Positions 1 through 8,116 of a DNA stretch of 41,866 nt are shown here, one piece after another. The notes under the pieces are model-generated. The model ran no database searches. It was not told the origin of the DNA and worked only from the letters and a program-made list of their open reading frames with translations. Position 1 is the stretch's first letter. Every line of letters starts with the position of its first letter. Source of the DNA: DTU078 sp002397345 (GTDB lineage: Bacteria > Bacillota > Clostridia > Oscillospirales > CAG-272); assembly GCA_937875545.1 (NCBI GenBank), contig CALLYE010000180.1, positions 1 to 41,866 on the forward strand, given 5' to 3'. The translations under genes and the position numbers were made by a program.

Positions 1-173
1 TATTCTGTTTACGTTTCAAAAAAGCGCAGCACAGTGATTCGCACCGCGCCGCGCCATGTAGCTTATTTTTGGATTTTATACCCCAACTATTGACATAGAG
101 CATATATATTTTTGAAAGGGGCTGTATATCAACAAACGGTTGAACGGTTCTATTCACGTTCGAATAATGAGTT

Positions 174-202
174 ATTACAGTTCCGCTAATTATTGCTATA
201 AT
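174..202 (+). promoter_or_regulatory. Candidate sigma-A promoter of the broken XRE gene
   Basis: ATTACA at 174-179 and a perfect TATAAT at 197-202 are separated by 17 bp and lie about 50 bp upstream of the ATG at 251. An imperfect inverted repeat (TTGAACG at 140-146, CGTTCGAA at 157-164) sits just upstream and could be an operator. The rest of 1-250 is AT-rich with no gene seen. Confidence 0.45.
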
Positions 203-250
203 TATAATGCGGTTGCAAATAATAAATATATCACAAAAGGAACAAATGTC

Positions 251-1308
251 ATGATCATATACTTAGCCAATAACCTTAAAAACCTTCGCAGGTTGCACAA
301 TATCTGAACGTTTCTTTTCAAGCCGTGAGCAAATGGGAGACAGGAACCGCATGCTCTGATATATTTCTGCTTCCCGACATCGCGCGGTTTTACGGAATAA
401 CCGTCGATGAACTGTTACAGGTTAAACAACTCGATGAACAAAAGCTATATATGGAATACGAAGCAAAAGCAGCGGATTTATGCCGTATAGGAAAGCTTGA
501 CGAAGCCCTCGCTTTGTGGCTTGAAGCGCATAAACGCATGCCCAACAATATTGAAGTAAAAGAAATGCTGATGTCGAATTATTTTGACATTGACAGAAAT
601 CGTGATAAAAAGAAATATTTCAATGAGTTTGTCGAGCTTGCCACAGAAATTTACAACAGCGAAAATGTTTCGGGCTATTACAAGGGTCAGGCAATCAGCG
701 AGCTTGCAAGAGCCTACGCCGAAAACGGCAATACAAAATTGGCGCAAAATTGGGCGTCTAAATCAATTTCACTGTTCAATTCAAGAGAAATTATCTATTC
801 GCAGATTGACAGCGGCGACGATTTAATAAGCGATGTCAATCTCCGCATGTTCTGGTTTTTGGAAGAACTGTTTTATTTGGCGGCTCGCATCGATGGCGAT
901 GCTAAAATCACGCTCGGAGCAAAATACAAGCAGGGGGTGTTCAAAGTCGTTTCACGGATTTATGAAACCGTTTATATAAACGATGATATGGGTTTTAAAC
1001 AGCTTCAACATTTATATAATATGTACATGGGAATCGCCGAGTATGAAACAGGTCTTGACAATGACGAAGCAATCGTGCGAGCGAATATCGAAAGGGCTTT
1101 GGATTGTGTCGTAAAGTCAATGAGTGTCATTAAACACGAGCTTACTCACCCTATGCTTTACGGCTGGCACGTTTCGGCGGCTCCAAGCGATAACAAAATC
1201 AACCTGCGCTTCATGAAAAATGCGCTGTCCCGCGCAGCGTTCGACAGTTATAAAGATAAGAAGTGGTTTGTTGAAATAAAAGATAAATTGAACACGATTA
1301 TTGCATAA
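251..1308 (+). pseudogene. XRE-family regulator with TPR-like C-terminus, frameshifted in its HTH
   Basis: An ATG at 251, preceded by AAAGGA, opens a typical XRE start (MIIYLANNLKNLRRLHN) that stops at the TGA at 305. In another frame the HTH resumes at about 298 as QYLNVSFQAVSKWETGTA and runs to 1308. Compared with the usual XRE layout (LRR..N-TQE.LAEYLNVSFQAVSKWE), roughly eight residues around the first HTH helices are missing, so a small out-of-frame deletion removed them. The downstream 327 codons, readable from a GTG at 325, hold the end of the HTH and alpha-helical TPR-like repeats. That part is open and well conserved in appearance, so the damage is recent or a truncated protein is still made. 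Known relatives are DNA-binding regulators with a sensing TPR tail; the target is unknown. A terminator follows. Confidence 0.75.
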
Positions 1309-1330
1309 TTATATTTGTTATCATTTATGG

Positions 1331-1361
1331 GGCTTGTCCGGAAACGGTCAAGCCTCTTTTT
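1331..1361 (+). terminator. Rho-independent terminator after the XRE gene
   Basis: The arms GGCTTG-T-CCG (1331-1340) and CGG-T-CAAGCC (1345-1354) pair around a GAAA loop and are followed by a T-tract. It ends the regulator transcript before the arabinofuranosidase. Confidence 0.85.
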
Positions 1362-1494
1362 AATGTTAACAAAATATACAAAATGATAATATCTGTCCAT
1401 TATTGAATATTATATTTCTTTAATAATCGTGAACAAATATATATAATTATCTTAAACAATGATAAACTTCTAAAAAATAAGAGGAAAACGATAA

Positions 1495-2994
1495 ATGAAC
1501 AAATTATATATCTTCTACCCGGAAAAGCTCGGAACAATTTCCTCTGAAATCTACGGTCATTTTTCGGAACACATCGGAGGCGTTATATACGATGGAATTT
1601 GGGTTGGCGAAAATTCCGATATACCGAATATCAGAGGCTTCAGAGCCGAATTGGTCGAAAAGCTGAAAAAAATCAAACCTGCCATCCTACGCTGGCCGGG
1701 AGGCTGCTTCGCGGAAACCTATGACTGGCGCGATGGTATAGGTCCGCGCGATAAGCGTCCCGTCAGAATAAATTGGTGGCATCAGAACGACCACCGCTAC
1801 GAGCCAAATGAAGTCGGGACCGACGAATTTGTCTACTTCTGTCGTCTGATCGGCGCGGAGCCATATTTCGCGGCGAACATCACCTCGACAACCCCGCTGG
1901 ATATTCGCGACTGGATAGACTACTGCAACACCCCGAACGGTCTTACCACATACGCTAAATTGCGCGAAGCAAACGGTAATCCCGAGCCTTTCAATATTAA
2001 ATATTGGGGCGTGGGCAATGAAACCTGGGGCGGAGGCGGGAACATGACTCCGGAAATGTACGCCCATGAATACCGCAAATACGCGGTTGTTATGAACAAC
2101 AGCGCGCCGGATCTGCAACTCATCGGGTCGGGCGCGAACCACAGCGATTATAACTGGACTAAAAATTTCATGGAAGTGTTCGCAAACTCCGACCGCGCTA
2201 TGAAATATTTTTCGCTGCATTATTATTGCGGGAGCAGCGGAAACCCAACCGAATTCAATACAAACGAGTGGTATCAGCTATTGTCGCAGGCAAACTCTAT
2301 CGACTACAGCCTTAACCGCCATTGGAGTTACATCCGCGGTTTCGGTATGGAGAATCACGCCAGACTTGCCATTGACGAATGGGGTACATGGCATCCAGGC
2401 GGATCAGGCCCTTCGAAGGGATATAACCTTTTCGAGCAGCAGAATACAATGCGCGACGCGATGGTTGCGGCGCTGACATTGAATATATTTAACAACAACT
2501 GCGACAAGGTTAAGATTGCGACGATCGCACAGCTTGTAAACAATCTGCAGTCGTTGTTTCTTGCCGGAGGAGATAACCTGATCGCAACCCCGACATATCA
2601 CGTCTTCGACCTGTATAAAGGGCATCAGGAAGGCGAGGCTGTCAAAACGGCGGTTGATAACAACGAAGAAATATTGTTTTCAAATCCGCGCGACGGGCGT
2701 GAAAGTCATATCAGCAAACTGTCGGTTTCCGCGTCGCATAAAAATGGCAAAATGACAATAACCATTGCCAATTTGTCTGCTGACACATCAGAAAAGCTTT
2801 GTCTGGCTCCGATTGGCATCAAGCTCGGCGGCAATGTGGAGATAGGTATTTTGACCCACTCTGATTATCACGCGCACAATACTTTTGAGAACGCCGAAAA
2901 CGTTAAAGCCGAGTACAAAACCGTCGAGCTTACGGACGGCGTCATAACAGTTCCGGCTGCCTCGATAGTTTGCGTAACTGCGGACATTCTATAA
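1495..2994 (+). CDS. abfA: GH51 alpha-L-arabinofuranosidase
   Basis: Retaining exo-enzyme predicted to release terminal alpha-L-arabinofuranose from arabinan or arabinoxylan oligosaccharides. It has 499 residues, as expected for GH51. Family landmarks are RWPGGCFAETYDWRDGIGP (about 66-84), the acid/base Glu176 in GVGNETWG and the likely nucleophile Glu295 in AIDEWGTWHPG, followed by the usual C-terminal beta-domain. There is no signal peptide, so it acts in the cytoplasm on imported oligosaccharides. The start is supported by AAGAGGA about 9 bp upstream. It is followed after 69 bp by a surface CBM9-like protein and a solute-binding lipoprotein, which suggests capture, import and hydrolysis of the same glycan; the importer itself is not in the window. 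The family assignment is firm; the exact linkage cleaved is inferred from the family. Confidence 0.93.
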   Translation: MNKLYIFYPEKLGTISSEIYGHFSEHIGGVIYDGIWVGENSDIPNIRGFRAELVEKLKKIKPAILRWPGGCFAETYDWRDGIGPRDKRPVRINWWHQNDHRYEPNEVGTDEFVYFCRLIGAEPYFAANITSTTPLDIRDWIDYCNTPNGLTTYAKLREANGNPEPFNIKYWGVGNETWGGGGNMTPEMYAHEYRKYAVVMNNSAPDLQLIGSGANHSDYNWTKNFMEVFANSDRAMKYFSLHYYCGSSGNPTEFNTNEWYQLLSQANSIDYSLNRHWSYIRGFGMENHARLAIDEWGTWHPGGSGPSKGYNLFEQQNTMRDAMVAALTLNIFNNNCDKVKIATIAQLVNNLQSLFLAGGDNLIATPTYHVFDLYKGHQEGEAVKTAVDNNEEILFSNPRDGRESHISKLSVSASHKNGKMTITIANLSADTSEKLCLAPIGIKLGGNVEIGILTHSDYHAHNTFENAENVKAEYKTVELTDGVITVPAASIVCVTADIL

Positions 2995-3063
2995 AAACAT
3001 CGGATTTTTGGCAACCATACTTGCCTCTAATTATAAAAAAATATTCTGAGAGGTGTTTTAATC

Positions 3064-3999
3064 ATGAGGAAATTATTTACGTTTGTTTTATGTATATCTC
3101 TCTTCGCTTCCATGCTGGGAATCCACGCTTCCGCGTATGACGGCGCCGATCGCCTGACTGTTGAAGCAAAGTACTCATCCGATATTGTTGTCGACGGAAT
3201 AAAGGATGACGGTTATGGAAAGATGTATGCGGTCGAACAACAGGGCATTGCCCACACGGAGGGGCTGAAGCTTACTACCGGCAATGTAACCGTTGCATGG
3301 AACGAATCAGATATCTACTTCTATATCGAAGTCTACGATCAGGGCACTCCATACGCCGTTTCGAACACCGATTGGCAAACCGACGGCCCGGAATTCTTCC
3401 TTGACCTTAAGAACAGCAAATTGGCTTCATACGACAAGGATTGTTTCCGCGTAAGGGTTATTGCGGCTAAGGACTCGCCCGATTCTAAATGGGATCATTG
3501 GCTGTCGTTCAACGGCAGCGGCACCGAAAACCCGATAAGCTGCGCAACCGCCGACGATTTCAAGCTTGCCGTTCGGAGCATTAACGGAAAGGACTGGGCT
3601 GACGGCTACGCTGTAGAGATTTCCTATAAATATTCTAATCATATGGATCCGATTACAAACGACTACCTGATGGGTTGGGATGTACAAATTTGCGATGACA
3701 CCCTCGGCTTCGGCAGCAGGGATTCCCAGGCGTTTTTAGGCAATCCCGCCGATGTTGCGCATAACAATCCATCCGGATTCGGCAGCGAAATAAAATTTAT
3801 CGGCGCTGCAAATTCAGCTGCTGCGGGCGATGCTAAATCTGCGGCAGATAACGCACCTGCCGCAAAACCGGACGCCACTGCGGAACCGGCTGTGGCCACG
3901 CCCCAAACTTCCGATTCCTCTATCGCGTTTATTGGACTGGCACTCCTTTTATCTCTTGCCTGCTTTGCCGGAATTAAAAAAGCAGCTATACATAAATAA
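3064..3999 (+). CDS. Secreted CBM9/DOMON-like protein with PQTSD C-terminal anchor
   Basis: Residues 1-24 are a signal peptide ending ASA. Residues about 30-250 resemble the carbohydrate-binding family 9-like fold: the opening strand I-VVDGIKDDGYGK, then VAWNESDIYFYIEVYD, PEFFLDLKNSK and a late YAVEISYKY strand. A low-complexity Ala/Pro/Thr linker (about 252-278) leads to PQTSD (280-284), a hydrophobic segment (about 287-304) and a basic tail (KKAAIHK). This tripartite end is like a sortase signal in which the usual Gly of PxTG is Ser, and two other proteins in this window share it. It is predicted to display a sugar-binding domain at the cell surface. AGAGGTG precedes the start. No catalytic residues are recognised. 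Domain call moderate; surface location fairly sure; ligand unknown. Confidence 0.8.
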   Translation: MRKLFTFVLCISLFASMLGIHASAYDGADRLTVEAKYSSDIVVDGIKDDGYGKMYAVEQQGIAHTEGLKLTTGNVTVAWNESDIYFYIEVYDQGTPYAVSNTDWQTDGPEFFLDLKNSKLASYDKDCFRVRVIAAKDSPDSKWDHWLSFNGSGTENPISCATADDFKLAVRSINGKDWADGYAVEISYKYSNHMDPITNDYLMGWDVQICDDTLGFGSRDSQAFLGNPADVAHNNPSGFGSEIKFIGAANSAAAGDAKSAADNAPAAKPDATAEPAVATPQTSDSSIAFIGLALLLSLACFAGIKKAAIHK

Positions 4000-4010
4000 T
4001 ATAAAAAAAT

Positions 4011-4048
4011 GATCTGTGTTAAGCCGGTATGGTGACTTAACACAGATC
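4011..4048 (+). other. Perfect 13-bp stem-loop between surface protein and lipoprotein genes
   Basis: GATCTGTGTTAAG (4011-4023) pairs with CTTAACACAGATC (4036-4048) around a 12-nt loop. There is an A-run before it but no T-run after it, so it is a poor intrinsic terminator in the + direction. It may protect the 3' end of the upstream message or set relative expression of the two genes. Confidence 0.6.
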
Positions 4049-4110
4049 CCGCATATCGACGCCAAATAACTGCGCGTTTTCGCGTATGGAATGGATAGGA
4101 AAAAACATAT

Positions 4111-5538
4111 ATGAAAACTAAGATATTAAGTTTATTATTGCTTTGTTGTATGTTTTTCATCTTCGCGTGTTCAAACGTCCAGCAAACGGACAATACTGAT
4201 ACCACCGAAAGTGTCGGCAGTTCGATTGAAACAAAATTATCAGACAATCTTGTCAAAGCGGATTTTAACGGTGAAACTTTCCAGATAACAACATTTCAAA
4301 ACAACAACTTTCACTATGAGATCGATGTGGAAACGATGACCAGCGAATTGCTTGACGACGCTATTTATTCAAGAAACCTTGCCATCGAGGAAATGTATAA
4401 AATCGATCTGGTCCAGAAGGTAAACAACGACGGCGATAATTATAATATCGTTACCACGAATATTCTTGCCGGCGACGACTCTTATGATTTAAGTATCGTC
4501 CGCTGCGGAAACGATTTGGATGCCTGGAAAAACGGTTATATATATACATACAATCAAATCCCGAATATCGATCTGACCCAAAAATATTGGGACTCTACGT
4601 TGAACCAGTCTCTGACCATTAACAATTGCCAGTATACAGCCGTCGGCGCGTTCAACCTCGATATCTATGATCTGACCTTTTGTCTTGTCTTTAATAAAAA
4701 CATGATGTCAAATTATAATCTCGGTAATTTATATGAAATGGTTAAAACAGGTGTATGGACATATGGCAGGATGGGTGAGATGATGACCGCTGTACGCTCT
4801 GATTTAAACGGCGATGGTGAATTTACTACCGAAGACCAATTCGGCTATACATCCGCGTCAAAAATGACTGCGCCGGGCTTTTGGATCGCGGCAGGCGTTA
4901 AATCCATTGAAAAAGACCAGGAAGATATGCCTTACCTCGCGCTTGACAGCGAAAATTTCATAAATGTTTGGGATAAGATTTTCGAGGTGGTTTGGGACAC
5001 CAATGCGACCTACTTCGGTACTGCCGGCGAAGATGTGCCCGCGGACAGCATAAAGCTTTTCAAGGGAGATCAATCGCTGTTTATGGATATAAGCTTCTTC
5101 TACATCGAAGCCCTGCGCGATACAGAAGTGGACTTTGGGATCATACCCTATCCTAAATATTCGGAAACGCAGGAAGGCACATATTGCCGCGTATGTTATT
5201 ATATGCCCTGTATTATTCCGAAAACGAATTCCAATCTGGAAATGACCGGTACGATTCTTGAAGCGCTCCACTGCTTATCGTATGAAAAGGTTATTCCGGC
5301 ATATTACGACATTTCGCTTAAAGGTAAATATTCAAGAGATGACGAATCCGCGGAGATGCTCGATTTGATTTTCCAAAGCCGTGTCATCGATATCGGCGAC
5401 TCTACGCTGTGCGGTCAGATCCGCGATAACTTTATCGCGAGCATGATGACTAACAATAAAAGGACCCTCGCCTCAGCCGTGAAAGTTTACGGGAATAATA
5501 TAACCAAGTATTTATACAACAGTATCCCTGAAGCTTAA
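4111..5538 (+). CDS. Orphan extracellular solute-binding lipoprotein (copy 1)
   Basis: The N-terminus is a lipoprotein signal with lipobox IFAC and lipidated Cys20, so the protein should be anchored outside the membrane. The 475-residue body resembles family 1 extracellular sugar-binding proteins of ABC importers. Shared blocks with the two paralogues at 28.4 and 31.1 kb include DDAIYSRNLAIEEMY (82-96), SYDLSIVRCG, IPNIDLTQKYWD, DFGIIPYPKY and the late PAYYDISLKGKYSRDDESAEMLD. A loop DLNGDGEFTTED (231-242) has EF-hand/dockerin-type calcium spacing. No permease or ATPase gene is adjacent, so it either borrows a remote transporter or serves as a sugar sensor or scavenger. An AraC gene follows. 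AGGA lies 10 bp upstream of the ATG. Fold assignment is good; ligand unknown. Confidence 0.85.
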   Translation: MKTKILSLLLLCCMFFIFACSNVQQTDNTDTTESVGSSIETKLSDNLVKADFNGETFQITTFQNNNFHYEIDVETMTSELLDDAIYSRNLAIEEMYKIDLVQKVNNDGDNYNIVTTNILAGDDSYDLSIVRCGNDLDAWKNGYIYTYNQIPNIDLTQKYWDSTLNQSLTINNCQYTAVGAFNLDIYDLTFCLVFNKNMMSNYNLGNLYEMVKTGVWTYGRMGEMMTAVRSDLNGDGEFTTEDQFGYTSASKMTAPGFWIAAGVKSIEKDQEDMPYLALDSENFINVWDKIFEVVWDTNATYFGTAGEDVPADSIKLFKGDQSLFMDISFFYIEALRDTEVDFGIIPYPKYSETQEGTYCRVCYYMPCIIPKTNSNLEMTGTILEALHCLSYEKVIPAYYDISLKGKYSRDDESAEMLDLIFQSRVIDIGDSTLCGQIRDNFIASMMTNNKRTLASAVKVYGNNITKYLYNSIPEA

Positions 5539-5637
5539 TTTTAAACGCTGGACAATCCGCATATACGGCGGCTATAAAAACCACTGTAATTGTTTGCAAA
5601 ACAGCAATTCCACGGCTTTTATAATTTACGGGCGATA

Positions 5638-5666
5638 TTGATCTCACATCCGCGCTCTGCTATAAT
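5638..5666 (+). promoter_or_regulatory. Promoter of the AraC-CotH-glycyl radical enzyme operon
   Basis: TTGATC (5638-5643), a 17-bp spacer and a perfect TATAAT (5661-5666). Transcription would begin near 5673, too close to the ATG at 5682 for a ribosome binding site, which favours a later AraC start (5718 or 5733). Confidence 0.6.
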
Positions 5667-5732
5667 GGAATCGGCTTCTTTATGTTTTCTCCGGCTGTTT
5701 ATAAACGGTCGCCGGTTATGGATGAGATAATT

Positions 5733-6578
5733 ATGATAGAATATCAAGAATTTAATTCCAATAAGAGGGATTACCATGATATTAAATTATGGTTTAATTT
5801 CACATACCCTCCGCACCTGCATAAATCCATGGAGCTTATATTTTTAATAGAAAGCGCGGTGAGTATAACCGTCGAGGGCAAAAAGGAAGAAATGCGGGCG
5901 GGACAGCTCGCGCTGATCTTTTCAAACCAGATACATTCGTTCAACAATATCGATCACTCCGTCGCGTATGTACATGTTTTTTCACCTGATGTCATCGAAC
6001 AGTTTACGCGATTGGTAGGCTCAAGGAGCGGAGTCAACTCGGTTTTCACATGTGACGAGGAGACGCGGCGCTATATATTGTCGCGTGTTGAGAAGCTTAT
6101 TGCCGGCACCGATATGCGCAACCGAAGAGAAAATTCTTATGATGTGTCGTTATATAACAGCAGCAACCTGTCACCGCAGATGCTGGCGGCAACCTCGTAT
6201 CTTTACGCCGCGTGCGACCAATATATGAAGCGGGTACCGCTGACTAACGTCATAGTGCAGGATAATAATATTTCGCATAAAATTATGTTTTATATAACCG
6301 AACATTTCACCGAAAATATCACGCTTAAGGATGTTTCGGAAGCGTTAGGGTATGAGCCGCACTACCTTTCAAGCTGCTTTAATAAAATGATAGGCACCAA
6401 CTTCAGACAGTCACTGAACATTTATCGCGTTAATTACGCCAAGCACCTGCTCTCCGACCCCCAAAAGAGCATTACGGAAATTGCGATGCAATGCGGATTT
6501 CAAAGCATACGCAACTTCAACCGCTGCTTTAAAAATATCGAGGGGAAAACGCCCAAAGCGTACAGAAGCATCTTATAA
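5733..6578 (+). CDS. AraC-family transcriptional regulator (heads GRE operon)
   Basis: The N-terminal part has a cupin-like sensor (PPHLHKSMELIFLIES, then MRAGQLALIFSNQIHSF), as in AraC proteins that bind small sugars. The C-terminal about 100 residues hold two helix-turn-helices: ITLKDVSEALGYEPHYLSSCFNKMIG, and a second with ITEIAMQCGFQSIRNFNRCFK ending GKTPKAYRS. The promoter position argues against the first in-frame ATG (5682); 5733 (MIEYQEFNSNKRDYH) and 5718 are the alternatives, and neither has a strong ribosome binding site. Only 4 bp separate its stop from the CotH-like lipoprotein start, so it is probably cotranscribed with CotH, the glycyl radical enzyme and the activase. It likely controls this operon, and perhaps the upstream arabinose genes, in response to a sugar. 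Confidence 0.88.
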   Translation: MIEYQEFNSNKRDYHDIKLWFNFTYPPHLHKSMELIFLIESAVSITVEGKKEEMRAGQLALIFSNQIHSFNNIDHSVAYVHVFSPDVIEQFTRLVGSRSGVNSVFTCDEETRRYILSRVEKLIAGTDMRNRRENSYDVSLYNSSNLSPQMLAATSYLYAACDQYMKRVPLTNVIVQDNNISHKIMFYITEHFTENITLKDVSEALGYEPHYLSSCFNKMIGTNFRQSLNIYRVNYAKHLLSDPQKSITEIAMQCGFQSIRNFNRCFKNIEGKTPKAYRSIL

Positions 6579-6582
6579 ATTC

Positions 6583-8100
6583 ATGACCAAAACGTGTTTA
6601 TTCATAAAAAGGCTGCTGCCGGTTTTCTTGATTTTTCTATTATTTTCATGCAGCCAGACCGGGATTATCGTTAATAACGAGCCGGCGTCGGATGAAAACG
6701 CCGAGAGCGTCAATGACGGCGCGAGCTTTTTCGAGCAAACCCAAGTTTTGGCGGCGCTGATGGAGCTGCCATATCCGATCTCATATTATGACGCCGGTTC
6801 CGTTGAAGCATATAAAAACATTATCAACGAAATAACCGCTGCCTTCCCTTCGCTTAAAACAACTAACGCGTTAAATAGTTATATAAAGCGTTTACTGGAT
6901 ATTATCAACTCGATGGGATTGGCGCTGGGGGATGTGCCGCGCGTATATGTTTTAACCGACAGCGAGATAAGCGACGATTATGCGAGAGCGGAGATTATGA
7001 TCGTAGATGTGCAAGGAAAAGAGTATTCAAAAGGCACGGCGGCGAGTATCAAGCTGCGCGGAAACAGCACGAGAGGTGCCGATAAAAAGCCATATACGAT
7101 AAAATTCGAAGACGGTGTTTCTCTTCTCGGCATGGAACGGAGCAAAAAGTGGGTATTGCTCGCAAACGCTTTTGACAAAACGCTGTTAAGGAACAAAATG
7201 GCTCTGGATTTCGCGCAAAGGCTCGATTTTACTTATTCACCCGAATGCGAATATACCGACGTATATATCAACAGTAAATATATGGGGTTATATATGTTGT
7301 CGGAAGCGGTTAACGAGGGCAATAATAGGGTCGAGTTAGACACTGACAACGGCGACTTTCTTTTGGAGCATGAATCCGACAGAAATGAGAGCGGGAAAAT
7401 ATATGTTTCAACAAAACAGGGCATGAGATTTAAAATCTGCGAGCCAAAGTCGCTGACCGCCGGTCAGTTGTCGTCTGTTCGCGCTTACATGCTTGAAATC
7501 GAGGCAGCCATAGTAACCGGCGAATACGATGAATTTTCGCGTTATATAGATGTCCCGTCTTTTATCGATTATTATGTAATGATGGAGTTTTTCAAAGATG
7601 TAGACGGCTGGTACAGCTCGGTTTATTTTTATTTAAAAGACGGCGTAATACATGCCGGACCCGTCTGGGATTTTGACTTGAGCTGCGGAAACGCCTCAAA
7701 GACTTTTAACGAAGACAAATACCGGAGTTATTGGAACGCGCCGGGTTATGGCACCGGCTCCGGCGACAGCGCAGACGCAATCTGGATGCAGTTCGGCTGG
7801 TTTAATTTGCTCATGCAAAACACCCGGTTTAACTTGGAGGTTCGGGAGAAGTTTTTACAATTACAGCCGTATATTAAAAACTTATATGAGGACAACGAGT
7901 TGGGACAAAATCGAATAAACGCGCTTATTGTTGAATACCGGGACGCTATCGAGCGTAACAATGAACTGTGGGACATAACCAAAGCCGGGGGTGTATGCGA
8001 ATTGAAGCCTTTCGCGGATTACAGGACGAACGTCGAATATTTCCGTGATTGGTTAAGCCGCAGAAACACTTTCCTGCTAAATTATTTCGGCTTAAATTAA
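6583..8100 (+). CDS. CotH-family protein kinase-like lipoprotein
   Basis: The open frame extends back into the AraC gene, but the ATG at 6583 opens a clear lipoprotein signal (KRLLPVFLIFLLFSC, lipidated Cys23), so I take this start (505 residues). The body carries CotH landmarks in order: IKLRGNSTRGADKKPYTIKF, KWVLLANAFDKTLLRNKMA, the DVYINSKYMGLYMLSEAV block, GDFLLEHE, FIDYYVMMEFFKDVDGWYSS, and the metal-site-like PVWDFDLSCGN. Bacillus CotH is an atypical kinase phosphorylating spore-coat proteins; extracellular lipoprotein versions in plant-degrading clostridia often sit with cellulosome or sugar genes and lack a proven substrate. Here it lies between an AraC gene (4 bp) and a glycyl radical enzyme (16 bp). 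Family call is strong; activity and substrate are not shown. Confidence 0.88.
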   Translation: MTKTCLFIKRLLPVFLIFLLFSCSQTGIIVNNEPASDENAESVNDGASFFEQTQVLAALMELPYPISYYDAGSVEAYKNIINEITAAFPSLKTTNALNSYIKRLLDIINSMGLALGDVPRVYVLTDSEISDDYARAEIMIVDVQGKEYSKGTAASIKLRGNSTRGADKKPYTIKFEDGVSLLGMERSKKWVLLANAFDKTLLRNKMALDFAQRLDFTYSPECEYTDVYINSKYMGLYMLSEAVNEGNNRVELDTDNGDFLLEHESDRNESGKIYVSTKQGMRFKICEPKSLTAGQLSSVRAYMLEIEAAIVTGEYDEFSRYIDVPSFIDYYVMMEFFKDVDGWYSSVYFYLKDGVIHAGPVWDFDLSCGNASKTFNEDKYRSYWNAPGYGTGSGDSADAIWMQFGWFNLLMQNTRFNLEVREKFLQLQPYIKNLYEDNELGQNRINALIVEYRDAIERNNELWDITKAGGVCELKPFADYRTNVEYFRDWLSRRNTFLLNYFGLN

Positions 8101-8116
8101 AACGGATGGTATGTGA

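Noticed and set aside
3663..4256. 197-codon frame on the minus strand at 3.7-4.3 kb
   Set aside because: Spans the end of one real gene, a stem-loop and the start of another; no family, no ribosome site.
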